From NCBI RefSeq assembly GCF_004342665.1, contig NZ_SMBY01000010.1, positions 1 through 64,000 of the forward strand: 64,000 bases of DNA, written 5' to 3'. The translations under genes and the position numbers were made by a program. Positions 10,438 to 21,079 of this stretch are shown one piece after another; the stretch's first letter is position 1, and each line of letters begins with the position of its first letter. The notes under the pieces are model-generated. The model saw only the letters and a program-made list of their open reading frames with translations. It was not told the DNA's origin and did no database searches. The stretch comes from Samsonia erythrinae. Its GTDB lineage: Bacteria; Pseudomonadota; Gammaproteobacteria; Enterobacterales; Enterobacteriaceae.

Positions 10438-11614
10438 ATGGATGAAGGACGATCCCGAGCGGCAATATAGCCGGGAACGACGCTACATCGGCGCGCGGCG
10501 TATTATCGTCCTCACCACCTTACTCTTTTTCGTCACGGGCGTATGGGCATGGTTCGGTACGCTCGACGAAGTGTCGACCGGCGGGGGGAAAGTGATCCCC
10601 AGCTCGCGCGAACAGGTTTTGCAGTCGCTGGACGGCGGCATTCTGGTGGAATTGAACGTGCGGGAAGGGGATGTGGTTGAGGAAGGACAAGTCGTTGCCA
10701 GGCTGGATCCGACCCGTTCCGAATCCAATGTGGGGGAGAGCGCCGCCCGTTATCGCGCCGCGCTGGCTGCCAGCGCCCGCCTGAGTGCGGAAGTGAATGA
10801 TGAACCGCTGACTTTTCCTCCTTCGCTGGAAAGCTGGGGGGAGCTGACCGCGATGGAAACCCGACTTTATAACAGCCGCCGCGCTCAGCTTGAGGATGCC
10901 CAGTCACAGTTAAAGGAAGCGCTGAGGTTGGTGGATAGCGAGTTAAACATTACCGAGCGTTTGGTGAAAAGTGGGGCGGCGAGCCATGTTGAAGTGCTGC
11001 GACTTCGGCGCCAGAAATCGGATCTTGAACTGAAAATGACCGATCTGCGCTCGCAGTATTATGTACAGGCGAGAGAGGAACTGGCGAAGGCCAACGCGGA
11101 GGCCAATACCTTATCGGAAGTAATTCGGGGACGCACGGACTCCGTGATGCGTTTAACAGTGCGTTCGCCCATGCGCGGCATTGTGAAAAATATTCAGGTG
11201 ACGACCATTGGCGGCGTGATCGCGCCGAACGGTCAACTGATGGAGATTGTGCCGTTAGATGATCACCTGCTGATTGAAGCGCGTCTGTCGCCACGGGATA
11301 TTGCGTTTATCCACCCCGAACAAAAAGCGCTGATAAAAATTACCGCCTACGATTACGCCATATATGGCGGGTTGGACGGCGTGGTAGAAACGATTTCGCC
11401 GGATACCATTCAGGATGAAGTCAAACCGGACGTTTTTTATTACCGCGTGTTTATTCGCACCCAGCAGGATTATCTGCAAAATAAATCGGGGCGCCAGTTT
11501 TCCATCGTGCCGGGGATGATTGCGACGGTGGATATCAAAACCGGTGAGAAAACGGTGATGGATTATTTAATTAAACCGTTTAATCGCGCGGCAGAAGCGC
11601 TGCGAGAGCGTTGA
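10418..11614 (+). CDS. HlyD-family membrane fusion protein of type I secretion system
   Basis: 398 residues. Periplasmic adaptor linking the ABC exporter to the TolC-like channel. A short cytoplasmic N-terminus precedes one transmembrane helix (about residues 27-48). A lipoyl/barrel-sandwich segment follows (SLDGGILVELNVREGDVVEEGQVVARLDP), then a coiled coil (~110-230), the second half-lipoyl (LTVRSPMRGIVKNIQV) and a beta-barrel region ending in VPGMIATVDIKTG, the HlyD family signature region. The start has a strong AGGAGGTG ribosome-binding site within the end of the ABC gene. No convincing terminator is seen between it and the rpsF promoter. Confidence 0.95.
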   Translation: MKMQSSEWMKDDPERQYSRERRYIGARRIIVLTTLLFFVTGVWAWFGTLDEVSTGGGKVIPSSREQVLQSLDGGILVELNVREGDVVEEGQVVARLDPTRSESNVGESAARYRAALAASARLSAEVNDEPLTFPPSLESWGELTAMETRLYNSRRAQLEDAQSQLKEALRLVDSELNITERLVKSGAASHVEVLRLRRQKSDLELKMTDLRSQYYVQAREELAKANAEANTLSEVIRGRTDSVMRLTVRSPMRGIVKNIQVTTIGGVIAPNGQLMEIVPLDDHLLIEARLSPRDIAFIHPEQKALIKITAYDYAIYGGLDGVVETISPDTIQDEVKPDVFYYRVFIRTQQDYLQNKSGRQFSIVPGMIATVDIKTGEKTVMDYLIKPFNRAAEALRER

Positions 11615-11766
11615 TACCGAGTACAGACAAGAATTTGACGGCAAAAAGTAACGCTATCAGTGGCGCGTCGATTTCCCCGGTGACCGCCACGCCGTGCGGT
11701 TTTCGCTTCTCAGTCCGTTTATCCTTTCCCGCTCAGCGCCCACCGGGATTTATCCGCGTTTCTTCC

Positions 11767-11795
11767 TTGTGTTCTTTAATGTCGGGCACTATACT
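11767..11795 (+). promoter_or_regulatory. Sigma-70-type promoter of rpsF operon
   Basis: TTGTGT (11767-11772) and TATACT (11790-11795) are separated by exactly 17 bp, about 100 bp before rpsF. This fits a strong ribosomal protein promoter. Confidence 0.7.
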
Positions 11796-12287
<492 letters not shown>

Positions 12288-12292
12288 TTGTC

Positions 12293-12845
<553 letters not shown>

Positions 12846-12886
12846 TCGGCCACTGTCCATTAACGAGACTTTGAGAGGATAAGGTA

Positions 12887-13339
12887 ATGCAAGTTATTCT
12901 GCTTGATAAAGTAGCAAACCTGGGCAGCCTGGGTGATCAGGTAAACGTTAAAGCGGGTTACGCCCGTAACTTCCTGGTTCCGCAGGGCAAAGCTGTGCCG
13001 GCAACCAAGAAAAACGTTGAGTTCTTCGAAGCACGTCGCGCTGAACTGGAAGCCAAACTGGCTGACGTTCTGGCCGCTGCTGAAGCTCGCGCCGCTAAGA
13101 TCAAAGAACTGGGTAGCGTAACCATCGCGTCTAAAGCTGGCGACGAAGGTAAACTGTTCGGTTCCATCGGTACTCGCGATATCGCTGATGCGGTAACGGC
13201 GGCCGGTGTTGAAATCGCGAAGAGCGAAGTTCGCCTGCCGAACGGCGTTCTGCGTACTCTGGGTGAGCACGAAGTCAGCTTCCAGGTACACAGCGATGTC
13301 TTTGCTGAGCTGAATGTCGTTGTTGTTGCTGAAGCGTAA
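12887..13339 (+). CDS. rplI: 50S ribosomal protein bL9
   Basis: 150 residues. Large-subunit protein with a small N-terminal RNA-binding domain ([20 protein letters not shown], then [16 protein letters not shown]), a long connecting helix (~45-75) and a C-terminal domain. Starts after AGAGGATAAGGTA. Last gene of the operon, followed by a terminator. Confidence 0.99.
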   Translation: MQVILLDKVANLGSLGDQVNVKAGYARNFLVPQGKAVPATKKNVEFFEARRAELEAKLADVLAAAEARAAKIKELGSVTIASKAGDEGKLFGSIGTRDIADAVTAAGVEIAKSEVRLPNGVLRTLGEHEVSFQVHSDVFAELNVVVVAEA

Positions 13340-13380
13340 TTCACGTTTATCGTCGAATTAACACTTTAGTTAACATGTGA

Positions 13381-13407
13381 AACGCTGGCCTTGTGCCAGC
13401 GTTTTGC
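13381..13407 (+). terminator. Rho-independent terminator of rpsF-rplI operon
   Basis: Perfect 9-bp stem AACGCTGGC (13381-13389) with GCCAGCGTT (13395-13403), 5-nt loop, followed by TTGCATTT. Confidence 0.85.
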
Positions 13408-13456
13408 ATTTCAGGGGGGACATACCTGTAGTAAGCTTGTCTCTAAGGAGGCTCAC

Positions 13457-13819
13457 ATGTCCGAATTAATTCACCTCATCCGCGTGTATGACGCGCAAGC
13501 GCCTTTTCCTCCCCACACCTTTCTCATCGACCGCCTCTGGCCGCGGGGCATCAGCAAGGCGCGTCTGGAAGGGGTAGCGTGGTTTAAAGACATTGCGCCG
13601 AGCAACGCGTTACGCAAGTGGTTTCATGCCGAGCCTCAACGCTGGGCGGAATTTGTGGATTATTATCGTCATGAACTGACACAAGGGGCGGAATGCGACA
13701 GGCTATTGACGCTGCTTGAGCGGCAGCAGGTCATCACGCTGCTTTATGGCAGTAAAGACGCGCAGCACAACCATGCGATTGTTCTGCGCGATTTTCTGTT
13801 GTCCCGTCTGGCGCGTTAG
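13457..13819 (+). CDS. DUF488 family protein (YeaO-like)
   Basis: 120 residues of unknown function. The motif TFLIDRLWPRGISKARL (residues ~22-38) and the segment ITLLYGSKDAQHNHAIVLRD near the C-terminus identify the DUF488/YeaO family. ATG 13457 is preferred over upstream in-frame codons because of AAGGAGG 7 nt before it. Soluble, no signal peptide. Its stop overlaps that of the convergent ytfB gene by two bases. Confidence 0.88.
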   Translation: MSELIHLIRVYDAQAPFPPHTFLIDRLWPRGISKARLEGVAWFKDIAPSNALRKWFHAEPQRWAEFVDYYRHELTQGAECDRLLTLLERQQVITLLYGSKDAQHNHAIVLRDFLLSRLAR

Positions 13820-14550
13820 CGAGTACGAGTAAATGCGCCATCCGCGCCGCGGGTGAACCGAATCGTCTGGTTGGTCGTGGTTTCAATTTCCAACTCGGCG
13901 ACCATGCCTTGCGCATTCAGCTGTAATTTGACTTCCTGTCCTGCCCGTAAATTGCTAAGCGGTTTGTCCCGTCCTTCCACCTGCGCCATGGCGAACACAT
14001 CGCTGACGGGCAGGTTGTTGTCGCGAAAGAGTTGCGCCAGCGTTTGTCCCGAGGCGATCTGATACTGTCGCCATGGCGCCGATGATGACGGCGGCGGTTC
14101 GGTCGCAGCAGGCTGTTGCTGCTGCGAAGACGGGGCGTTTTCAATGATCACGGCCTGCATGGCAGCCTGATTGTCCGCTTGAGTGAGAGGAACGGAGGTC
14201 GTATTGACGGGCGGCGTGTGTTGCGGGCTGTAAGGCCAAAGTAGAACGACCAGCAGTAGCGCAATCGCTACTAAAATCCAGCGGCGATGGAAGAACGGCA
14301 GGGGTTCCATCCAGCGATAGCTATCGGGGAGATGCCAGATTTTTCGCGATGCGGTCGCGATTTTATCAAGAACCGAGCCGGCACGTTGACGCAGGGAAGG
14401 CGAAGAGGAATGTGCCGGCCTGTCGTCGTCCTCTGCGTGCTCGATGGTTGCGTCATGTGAGGGCCGCCGCTGAACAATGCGTTGGCAGAAGCGTACTAAC
14501 GTTTGATAATCCCAGGCGGTTTTCCGCTTCCTGGGCGCAATTCTGCCCAT
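13816..14550 (-). CDS. ytfB: OapA-family cell-envelope/division protein YtfB
   Basis: 244 residues. A basic cytoplasmic N-terminus (1-90) is followed by one transmembrane helix (~91-107), a low-complexity Q/P-rich linker and a C-terminal OapA/LysM-like domain (about 160-244) with ASGQTLAQLFRDNNLPVSDV and DKPLSNLRAGQEV. In E. coli YtfB is a cell-division-associated, glycan-binding membrane protein; here this is known from the family and not shown directly. The N-terminal cytoplasmic part is longer than in E. coli YtfB. Same position as in E. coli, between rplI and fklB. Confidence 0.92.
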   Translation of the reverse strand: MGRIAPRKRKTAWDYQTLVRFCQRIVQRRPSHDATIEHAEDDDRPAHSSSPSLRQRAGSVLDKIATASRKIWHLPDSYRWMEPLPFFHRRWILVAIALLLVVLLWPYSPQHTPPVNTTSVPLTQADNQAAMQAVIIENAPSSQQQQPAATEPPPSSSAPWRQYQIASGQTLAQLFRDNNLPVSDVFAMAQVEGRDKPLSNLRAGQEVKLQLNAQGMVAELEIETTTNQTIRFTRGADGAFTRTR

Positions 14551-14886
14551 GGTGACCTCTCTTACTACAATTCAGTATAAAAACTCGCCAGTATAGAAAC
14601 ATGGTCGGTAATCAAGCGATGCCAGCAGCGAGGCGGCGTGTCAATAAAGTATCAGGGTAATAATGCAATCCAGTATACCGGTAATTCGCATTGTCTGACC
14701 AGTTAACACGTTGATGATTAAGGCGGCGCGCGTGTCGAAAACGCCATCGCTATCAGTATAGGCCAACGGTTCGGAATGATTTGTCCGGCATTCGGTTAAC
14801 GTGATTGCCTGCACACAGGATTTTACCCCAATCTCCGTCGCTGTTATGCTGCGCTTTCAGTTTTTTACAGATTAAAAGGAACATCC
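14551..14886. other. Intergenic region between divergent ytfB and fklB
   Basis: 336 bp without a credible gene. It must carry both promoters. The best fklB candidate is TTTACC (14822-14827), 17 bp, TATGCT (14845-14850), with AAAGGA just before the fklB start. An AT-rich CAGTATA motif recurs near 14571, 14590 and 14671. Nothing else recognised. Confidence 0.5.
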
Positions 14887-15507
14887 ATGACAACCCCTTC
14901 TTTTGATAGCGTCGAAGCGCAGGCAAGTTACGGCATCGGCTTACAGGTCGGTCAACAGTTACAGGAATCGGGTCTTGAAGGTTTGATCCCGGAAGCGCTG
15001 CTTGCTGGCCTGCGTGATGCGCTGGAAGGTAATGCGCCTGCGGTGCCTGTGGATGTGGTTCATCGTGCGCTACGTGAAATTCACGAACGTGCCGATGCGG
15101 CGCGTCGTGAGCGTCAGCAGGAGATGGCGGTAGAAGGCCAGCAGTTCCTGGCTGAAAATGCGCAGAAAGAAGACGTGAGCAGTACGGAATCTGGTTTGCA
15201 GTTCCGCGTGCTGACTCAAGGGGAAGGTGCGATCCCGTCTCGTCAGGATCGGGTACGCGTGCACTATACCGGTCGTCTGGTGGACGGCAGCGTGTTTGAT
15301 AGCTCCGTTCAGCGCGGTCAACCCGCGGAATTCCCGGTCAGCGGCGTGATCCCTGGCTGGATTGAGGCGTTGACGCTGATGCCGGTCGGTTCCAAGTGGG
15401 AACTCTACATTCCGCATAATCTGGCGTATGGCGAGCGTGGCGCGGGTGCGTCCATTCCGCCGTTCAGCGCGCTGATTTTTGAAGTGGAACTGCTGGAAAT
15501 TCTGTAA
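14887..15507 (+). CDS. fklB: FKBP-type peptidyl-prolyl isomerase (FKBP22)
   Basis: 206 residues. An N-terminal dimerisation helix region (1-~85, [20 protein letters not shown]) is followed by a C-terminal FKBP domain with [18 protein letters not shown] and the ligand-pocket segment [20 protein letters not shown]. Accelerates proline isomerisation in protein folding. No signal peptide, so cytoplasmic. Preceded by AAAAGGAACATCC and followed by a clear terminator. Confidence 0.97.
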   Translation: MTTPSFDSVEAQASYGIGLQVGQQLQESGLEGLIPEALLAGLRDALEGNAPAVPVDVVHRALREIHERADAARRERQQEMAVEGQQFLAENAQKEDVSSTESGLQFRVLTQGEGAIPSRQDRVRVHYTGRLVDGSVFDSSVQRGQPAEFPVSGVIPGWIEALTLMPVGSKWELYIPHNLAYGERGAGASIPPFSALIFEVELLEIL

Positions 15508-15525
15508 TCTCCGGATTGATAGAAA

Positions 15526-15548
15526 AAAGGCGCTCAGTGAGCGCCTTT
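15526..15548 (+). terminator. Terminator after fklB
   Basis: GGCGCT (15529-15534) pairs with AGCGCC (15540-15545), flanked by A and T runs (AAAAAA / TTT), so it may work in both directions between fklB and the convergent ytfE. Confidence 0.8.
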
Positions 15549-15586
15549 CTGGTTTCTACTGACGGCCTCATTTTACAGAGGCGTTG

Positions 15587-16252
15587 TTACTCGCCGCGCA
15601 ACGCGCGTGGGAACAGCAAGTTGTTTTCCAGATGGATGTGTTCCATCAAATCGGTAATGAATTCATTGATCCCCGCGTACAGCGCGCGCCAGGTATTACA
15701 GGCACCGTCCGGCGGAACGACGCCGTTAGTCAGCTCTTTTACCACTTCGACATCATGTCCGGCATCATCGTGCTCATGCTCCATCACCGAAATCGGCGCG
15801 GCGGCATTTGCGCCCATGCCCTGTTCGATCATCGGGAAGAGGATACGTTCCTCTTTCATCATATGCTGAGACAGCTCGTTATAGATGATGGTCAACTGCG
15901 CCGTGAGACCGTGCGGGCAATGGGCCTTTTCATGATGTACCCGCTCAACTTTCTCCGCCATCAGAATCAATTCCGGCAGTTGTTCACGGTGACGGTCATG
16001 AAAACGAGGGATGATATAAGCGATAATGTCGGTCAGCGGTGCGTCACGCCAGTCCCGTGCATCTGAAGGCTGTGCCGCCAATGCCTGTAGTTGGGTTTCC
16101 AATTCGTCAATGTCGAGGTCTTTTTTGTCGGCGGCGCGGCTTAACGTCTGTTTCCCGCCGCAGCAGAAATCCAGGTTTAGCTCACGAAAGAGTTTGGTGG
16201 CGCGGGGGATAGCGATAGCCAGTTCGCCCAGAGATTGATCGCGGTATGCCAT
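15587..16252 (-). CDS. ytfE: Iron-sulfur cluster repair di-iron protein (RIC)
   Basis: 221 residues. N-terminal ScdA-type domain with the adjacent Cys30-Cys31 (CCGGKQTL), then a hemerythrin-like domain with di-iron ligands in [33 protein letters not shown] and [13 protein letters not shown]. In E. coli YtfE repairs iron-sulfur clusters damaged by nitric oxide. Start set at MAYRDQ by comparison with the family; a five-residue in-frame extension to 16267 lacks a better ribosome-binding site. An NsrR-like operator lies 30 bp upstream. Confidence 0.97.
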   Translation of the reverse strand: MAYRDQSLGELAIAIPRATKLFRELNLDFCCGGKQTLSRAADKKDLDIDELETQLQALAAQPSDARDWRDAPLTDIIAYIIPRFHDRHREQLPELILMAEKVERVHHEKAHCPHGLTAQLTIIYNELSQHMMKEERILFPMIEQGMGANAAAPISVMEHEHDDAGHDVEVVKELTNGVVPPDGACNTWRALYAGINEFITDLMEHIHLENNLLFPRALRGE

Positions 16253-16281
16253 GATGGTGCCTCTCAAGAATTACAATTTAT

Positions 16282-16304
16282 AAATTGCATTTTAAATGCA
16301 TCTT
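16282..16304 (-). promoter_or_regulatory. NsrR-like operator upstream of ytfE
   Basis: On the minus strand an 11-1-11 palindrome reads AAGATGCATTT, A, AAATGCAATTT, which is close to the enterobacterial NsrR consensus AANATGCATTT-N-AAATGCATNTT. In E. coli ytfE is a major target of the nitric oxide-sensing repressor NsrR, so nitric oxide induction is expected. An AT-rich TATAAA/TAAATT segment for the -10 lies just downstream. Confidence 0.8.
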
Positions 16305-16489
16305 TTGGCGTTGAATATACCGCTTACGAGGTAGAGCATAAAGCTTAATGTGCGGCTGCACGGCATCAGCGTTAGCGAAACGTTAAGAACGGTAAAGTCA
16401 GGAAAATGTGCATTTATCTGATAGTGGCGCAGGGGACTTCCCGGTATACCTGAGTCAGGCTGCCGTCGCGGTGAGCAAGGAGTTAGCCT

Positions 16490-16912
16490 ATGTTTAAGCC
16501 ACTCGTCATCAGTACCCTGTTTATGGGAATGTTTGCGATCATGCCGGCAGCGGAAGCGGATAGCATTCGTATTGATTTGCTGCCTGGTGTGACGCTGAAT
16601 ATCGGCGATCGTGACAAACGAGGTCGCTACTGGGATGGTTATGACTGGCGCAGCGAGCGCTGGTGGCATCAGCACCGGGGTTACCATCGGGGTGAACGCA
16701 ATCGGCACGGTCACTATTGGGACGGCTGGCGCTGGCGTGATGCTCGCTGGTGGCATGAGAACCTGCGTGACAGACGTGGCGATGATAAGCGTCGTTTCGA
16801 GCCGTCTCGCTATGATGACGATCGTGGGCCGCGGCGCGCTGATGGGGACAGACGCGGGCATGAGCGGCGAAAGGATGACTATCGCAATGGACGGGGAGCG
16901 TTTCGCGACTAA
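16490..16912 (+). CDS. DUF2502 family secreted protein (YpeC-like)
   Basis: 140 residues, function unknown. Signal peptide (MFKPLVISTLFMGMFAIMPA, AEA), then a periplasmic domain IDLLPGVTLNIGDRDKRGRYWDG of the DUF2502 type, rich in WW, H, R and D repeats (YWDGYDWRSERWWHQH, YWDGWRWRDARWWHE), and a highly charged C-terminal tail of R/D/H. Start has AAGGAG 8 nt upstream. Lies alone between ytfE and the convergent cpdB. Confidence 0.85.
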   Translation: MFKPLVISTLFMGMFAIMPAAEADSIRIDLLPGVTLNIGDRDKRGRYWDGYDWRSERWWHQHRGYHRGERNRHGHYWDGWRWRDARWWHENLRDRRGDDKRRFEPSRYDDDRGPRRADGDRRGHERRKDDYRNGRGAFRD

Positions 16913-16946
16913 CAGATAAAGCGTACCGCGAAAGCCGGGGCTGGTT

Positions 16947-16970
16947 GGGCTCCCGCCGATGCAGGAGCCC
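16947..16970 (-). terminator. Hairpin between convergent DUF2502 gene and cpdB
   Basis: GGGCTCC (16947-16953) pairs with GGAGCCC (16964-16970) over a 10-nt loop. There is no T run on either side, so intrinsic termination is doubtful. Confidence 0.35.
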
Positions 16971-16993
16971 GCGCATAACAAGGCGTTTAGCGC

Positions 16994-18946
16994 TTATTTA
17001 GCCTGTTGCAGGTCAAGGCGGTAAACCGCGAAGCCCGTTTCATCATTGCCGACGGGGGTCATCGGGTATTGCGCTTTCTCTTTGATAAACGCCGCGGCTT
17101 TTTCCGACGGTGATGTTTCAAAACGGATATCCAGCGGCGTCTTACTGACGACAGGCGCCAGACGCCAGTTGTTATCCGCCTGCGGCTTCACCTCTCCCGA
17201 TTTCTTGGTTTCCGCGCTGATGTAAGCGGCCAGAACGGCGCGGTTTTCATCCGGCGAGGCGAAGGCCACATACTTTTCCCCCGTGCCGGCAAATTTCTCG
17301 CCGTAGGCGCGGTAGTTATTGGTGGCGATCAGAAAGGTCGCGTTAGGATCGATCGGTTTGCCGTTAAACGTCAGCGCATTGATACGGTGTGCTTTCTCGT
17401 TGATCAACGCGCACTCGCTGTCATAGCGGGCAGGCTGCGTGACATCAATCTGATAATTGACGCCATCGATCACGTCGAAGTTATAGGTACGGAAACCGTC
17501 CCAGTTGAGCAGAGATTGCGGTTCGCGCTTGTTCGGATCGATTTGATTGAACTGACCCGCCGCGCATTCCAGCCACTCCTGTACCTGCCGCCCGCTGACT
17601 TTCACTACCACCAGCGTATTCGGGTAGAGATAGAGATCGGCGGCGTTGCGGAAGGTGAGCTGGCCTTTTTCTACTTCGACATAGCTAGCCGGATCGTTTT
17701 TCCGTCCACCGGCTTTAAACGGCGCGGCGGCGGAGAGCACCGGCAGATCGGCCAGATCGGGATCGCCCTGTATAAAGTGTTCGACATAGGCGCGCTGGGC
17801 GTTGTTGACGATCTGTACTGTGGGATCGTCCTGAATCAGCGACAGATAGCTATACATGTTGTCTGCGGATTTGCCGATCGGCTTGCTGACGAACTCGCGC
17901 GTATTCTGGTGCGCGTCGGAGAGAACCTTAACCAGTTTGTCGTCTTCCGCCGCCAGTGATTTTTTCTGCGCCTTATCGTAGATCGGTCTGGCTTCCGCTT
18001 TTGCACTTATCACTTTCCATGTGCCGCCGTCGTTATTCAAGGTGAAATCGACAACGCCCAGATGGTCGCCCCACTGTCCCGGCATCACCGCAGGCACGCC
18101 GTTGAGCGTGCCCTGTTTGATATCGGCACCTTTGATATTCGCAAAATCCTTGCTGGGGAACACCGCGTGGGCATGACCAAACAGGATCGCGTCAACACCG
18201 GGAACCTGGCTGAGGTAGTAAACCGAATTTTCCGCCATTACCTTATACGGCTCGGCAGAAAGACCGGAGTGGGGGATGACGACCACCAGATCGGCGCCTT
18301 GCTTACGCATTTCCGGCACCCACTTTTTAGCGCTGGCGGTGATGTCTTCCACGGTAACTTTCCCGCTCAGGTTGGCTTTATCCCACACCATAATCTGCGG
18401 CGGCACGAAGCCAATATAACCGATACGCAGGGTATGCCGCTTGCCGTCGCGGTCCGTGACGGTTTTGTTTTCAATATGATAGGGTGTAAACAGCGGTTTA
18501 CCCGTGTTAGCATCCAGCACGTTGGCGTTCACATAAGGGAATTTCGCGCCTGACAGCGCCTTATGCAGATAGTCCAATCCGTAGTTGAATTCGTGGTTAC
18601 CGATATTGCCGACGGAATAGTCCAGCGTGTTCATCGCCTGATAAACCGGATGGACATCACCAGCCTTCAGCCCCTTCGCCGCCATGTAATCGCCTAACGG
18701 ACTCCCCTGAATCAAGTCGCCATTATCGACCAGCACGCTGTTGGCGGCCTGTTCGCGCGCGGCGTGGATCAGGCTGGCGGTACGCACCAAACCAAATTTC
18801 TCGGTTGGCGTATCCTTGTAATAATCGAAATCCATCATGTTGCTATGCAGATCGGTGGTTTCCAATACCCGTAGATCAACCGTAGCGGCATGAACGGTCG
18901 TGGCGACCAGCGTAGCAAGCAGGCTGAGTGCCAGTGGATACTTCAT
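16994..18946 (-). CDS. cpdB: 2',3'-cyclic-nucleotide 2'-phosphodiesterase / 3'-nucleotidase, periplasmic
   Basis: 650 residues (E. coli 647). Signal peptide [20 protein letters not shown]. The calcineurin-like metallophosphatase domain has the metal ligands in [46 protein letters not shown] and FGHAHAVFP. The C-terminal 5'-nucleotidase domain (~385-640) binds the nucleotide. It hydrolyses 2',3'-cyclic nucleotides and 3'-nucleotides for scavenging. The start at 18946 has AAGGAG 6 nt upstream; the longer frame to 18973 would add nine residues before the signal peptide. Divergent from cysQ. Confidence 0.97.
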   Translation of the reverse strand: MKYPLALSLLATLVATTVHAATVDLRVLETTDLHSNMMDFDYYKDTPTEKFGLVRTASLIHAAREQAANSVLVDNGDLIQGSPLGDYMAAKGLKAGDVHPVYQAMNTLDYSVGNIGNHEFNYGLDYLHKALSGAKFPYVNANVLDANTGKPLFTPYHIENKTVTDRDGKRHTLRIGYIGFVPPQIMVWDKANLSGKVTVEDITASAKKWVPEMRKQGADLVVVIPHSGLSAEPYKVMAENSVYYLSQVPGVDAILFGHAHAVFPSKDFANIKGADIKQGTLNGVPAVMPGQWGDHLGVVDFTLNNDGGTWKVISAKAEARPIYDKAQKKSLAAEDDKLVKVLSDAHQNTREFVSKPIGKSADNMYSYLSLIQDDPTVQIVNNAQRAYVEHFIQGDPDLADLPVLSAAAPFKAGGRKNDPASYVEVEKGQLTFRNAADLYLYPNTLVVVKVSGRQVQEWLECAAGQFNQIDPNKREPQSLLNWDGFRTYNFDVIDGVNYQIDVTQPARYDSECALINEKAHRINALTFNGKPIDPNATFLIATNNYRAYGEKFAGTGEKYVAFASPDENRAVLAAYISAETKKSGEVKPQADNNWRLAPVVSKTPLDIRFETSPSEKAAAFIKEKAQYPMTPVGNDETGFAVYRLDLQQAK

Positions 18947-19154
18947 TGCGTAACTCCTTGTGTAGGTGGTCATTGTCGGCGCGTGAGGCGATCGGGGGTG
19001 TCTTTCATATCATGATGAAGTTAAAGTGATTATCGTCTCTAAATGCTGAGGATGATATGAATAATGGCAATAATCGTCGATTGCCTCACAGAGGTATCAT
19101 GGATGACAGAGATGAAGTCTGCATTACGCGTAACCGATAACGATGAGGTGGATC

Positions 19155-19895
19155 ATGTTAGAAACTGTTTGCCAACTGGCTCGCGATGCCGGCGCCGCCA
19201 TTATGCAGGTATACGAAGGGCATCACCCTGTGGATGTGGCGCATAAGAAAGATGATTCACCGGTGACCGCCGCCGATCTGGCTGCACACCGGGTCATTAA
19301 GGACGGGCTGAGCGCCGCGTTTCCTGAAATTCCGCTATTGTCAGAAGAAGATCCACCGGCATGGGACGTTCGTCAGCACTGGCAGCGCTACTGGCTGGTC
19401 GATCCGTTGGATGGCACCAAAGAATTTCTCAACCGTAACGGCGAGTTTACGGTGAATATTGCGCTGATCGAGAATGGTCAGGCCGTGCTGGGCGTGGTGT
19501 ATGTGCCGGTCACGGGCGTAATGTATGCCGCCGCGGACGGAAAAGCCTGGAAAGAAGAAAACGGGCAGCGTCGACAAATCACGGTGAAGCCGGCGCACCC
19601 GCCGCTGGTGGTGGTCAGTCGTTCTCATGCCGATCGGGAACTGAAGGATTATCTTAGCCAATTAGGCGAGCACCAAACTGTCGCGATTGGCTCGTCGCTG
19701 AAGTTTTGTCTGGTTGCCGAAGGAAAGGCGCAGCTTTATCCGCGCTTTGGGCCGACGAACATTTGGGACACGGCGGCGGGGCATGCGGTCGCGGTCGCTG
19801 CCGGCGCGCAGATCCACGATTGGCAAGGGCAGACGCTGTCTTACACGCCGCGTGAATCTTTCCTCAACCCCGGTTTTCGCGTCGCTCTGTTTTAG
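19155..19895 (+). CDS. cysQ: 3'(2'),5'-bisphosphate nucleotidase CysQ
   Basis: 246 residues, same length as in E. coli. Inositol monophosphatase superfamily: LSEEDPP, the metal-binding DPLDGTKEF and the C-terminal [14 protein letters not shown]. It hydrolyses PAP (3'-phosphoadenosine 5'-phosphate) to AMP and links to sulfate assimilation. ATG 19155 with GAGGTG before it gives MLETVCQLA, matching the family. The stop lies 1 bp from that of the convergent ytfJ. Confidence 0.97.
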   Translation: MLETVCQLARDAGAAIMQVYEGHHPVDVAHKKDDSPVTAADLAAHRVIKDGLSAAFPEIPLLSEEDPPAWDVRQHWQRYWLVDPLDGTKEFLNRNGEFTVNIALIENGQAVLGVVYVPVTGVMYAAADGKAWKEENGQRRQITVKPAHPPLVVVSRSHADRELKDYLSQLGEHQTVAIGSSLKFCLVAEGKAQLYPRFGPTNIWDTAAGHAVAVAAGAQIHDWQGQTLSYTPRESFLNPGFRVALF

Positions 19896-19896
19896 G

Positions 19897-20478
19897 TCAC
19901 GGTTTTTCTTCCAGCAACTGGCGCAGCAGGGATATAACCTGCTGCACTTCCTGTCCAGTCAACGCGCCATCTTTTACGAAACGGACTTTCCCCTGCTTAT
20001 CCAGCACGGCGATAGCTGAGCTTTGTGGCTGTAGCTGCCAGCTTTTCCGCACGTTACCGTTGCTATCGACAATAAATTGCGACCACGGAAAGGCTTTCTT
20101 GTTGTCCTCAAGACTGCTGCGCACGAACAGGCTGGTGCCGATAACGGCATCATCGGTATTCACGATTGTCGTCGTTTGGTAATAATCGTGCGGTAAGTTA
20201 GCGGCCTTCAGTGCAGAGATGAGCGGATCATTCATCTTTTTGGCAGACGTCCGGCCAGCGATATGTTGTATCACGCGAACTTTCCCGGGCAGTTGCGCAC
20301 TGTTCCAGTTTTTATAGCTAAACTGATTATTCAGGTATTGAAGTTCCCCTCTGTCTGCGACGCCAACGGGGGGAACCGACTGGTTAAGCGTCAGCGTATG
20401 GGCCAAGGCCAGAGGCGAGATCCCCCCCAACAGCGCAATGAAAGAGAGAACGATGAACTGGTCGCGTACTTTTATCAT
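19897..20478 (-). CDS. ytfJ: YtfJ family periplasmic protein
   Basis: 193 residues. Signal peptide (FIVLSFIALLGGISPLALA), then a thioredoxin-like fold domain (VRVIQHIAGRTSAKKMNDPL, SQFIVDSNGNVRKSWQLQPQ) without the CxxC motif. Role unknown in the family. Convergent with cysQ and divergent from ytfK, as in E. coli. Confidence 0.93.
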   Translation of the reverse strand: MIKVRDQFIVLSFIALLGGISPLALAHTLTLNQSVPPVGVADRGELQYLNNQFSYKNWNSAQLPGKVRVIQHIAGRTSAKKMNDPLISALKAANLPHDYYQTTTIVNTDDAVIGTSLFVRSSLEDNKKAFPWSQFIVDSNGNVRKSWQLQPQSSAIAVLDKQGKVRFVKDGALTGQEVQQVISLLRQLLEEKP

Positions 20479-20813
20479 GGTAAATCCCTGAGCGTTGGCG
20501 GCGGCCCGATACGGTATCAGGCAATAGAATAAGCGTAGATTCGGGAAACGGGTCTGTCCTGCTTTTGATAAAACGGTTGCTGTCTGAGGGGAGAATAACC
20601 TTATTTTTGAAGGTTTATACTGATAAGAAAGCGTTTATTTAAACACTATTCTGTAAGATTGTGTAAAAGCAGTTAAGAATACTGAAAAGCGGGGAACGAA
20701 ATGCCGTTTTGCGAGACTAAACTATCAGTATCCGTTATCTCATTAGCGCTCGACATCCTTCGCCATGTTGGTCAAAGGGAGAGCGTCGAAAATAAAACGG
20801 GAGAGTAAAAACG
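20479..20813. other. Intergenic region between divergent ytfJ and ytfK
   Basis: 335 bp. AT-rich around 20570-20700, presumably carrying the promoters of both genes. A clear PhoB box, as known for E. coli ytfK, was looked for and not found by eye. No credible ORF. Confidence 0.4.
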
Positions 20814-21020
20814 ATGAGGATCTTCGAACGTTACAATCCTTTGAAAGTCGCCAAGTACGTGAAAACCCTGTTTCGTGGACGGCTGTATATAAAAGGGATT
20901 GGTGCTTTTGAGTTCGACTACGGCAAAATTTTATTGCCAAAGAAACAGGATAAACAGCATCTTCTGGTGATGTCTGAAGTCAATCGCCAGGTTATTCGGC
21001 TTCAGGCCGAGATGGGATAA
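20814..21020 (+). CDS. ytfK: DUF1107 protein YtfK (SpoT-stimulating stress factor)
   Basis: 68 residues, full length for the family ([20 protein letters not shown], ending RLQAEMG). In E. coli YtfK binds SpoT and promotes (p)ppGpp accumulation during phosphate or fatty-acid starvation. The start follows GGGAGAGTAAAAACG. A strong terminator follows. The same window also carries relA, the other source of (p)ppGpp. Confidence 0.95.
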   Translation: MRIFERYNPLKVAKYVKTLFRGRLYIKGIGAFEFDYGKILLPKKQDKQHLLVMSEVNRQVIRLQAEMG

Positions 21021-21029
21021 ATGACGAAG

Positions 21030-21057
21030 AAGCGGCCCGATATGGGCCGCTTTTTTA
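21030..21057 (+). terminator. Terminator after ytfK (bidirectional)
   Basis: AGCGGCCC (21031-21038) and GGGCCGCT (21044-21051) with a 5-nt loop, followed by TTTTTT. Lies between convergent ytfK and ytfL. Confidence 0.9.
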
Positions 21058-21079
21058 TCGTCTAACGCAGCGGATTACT

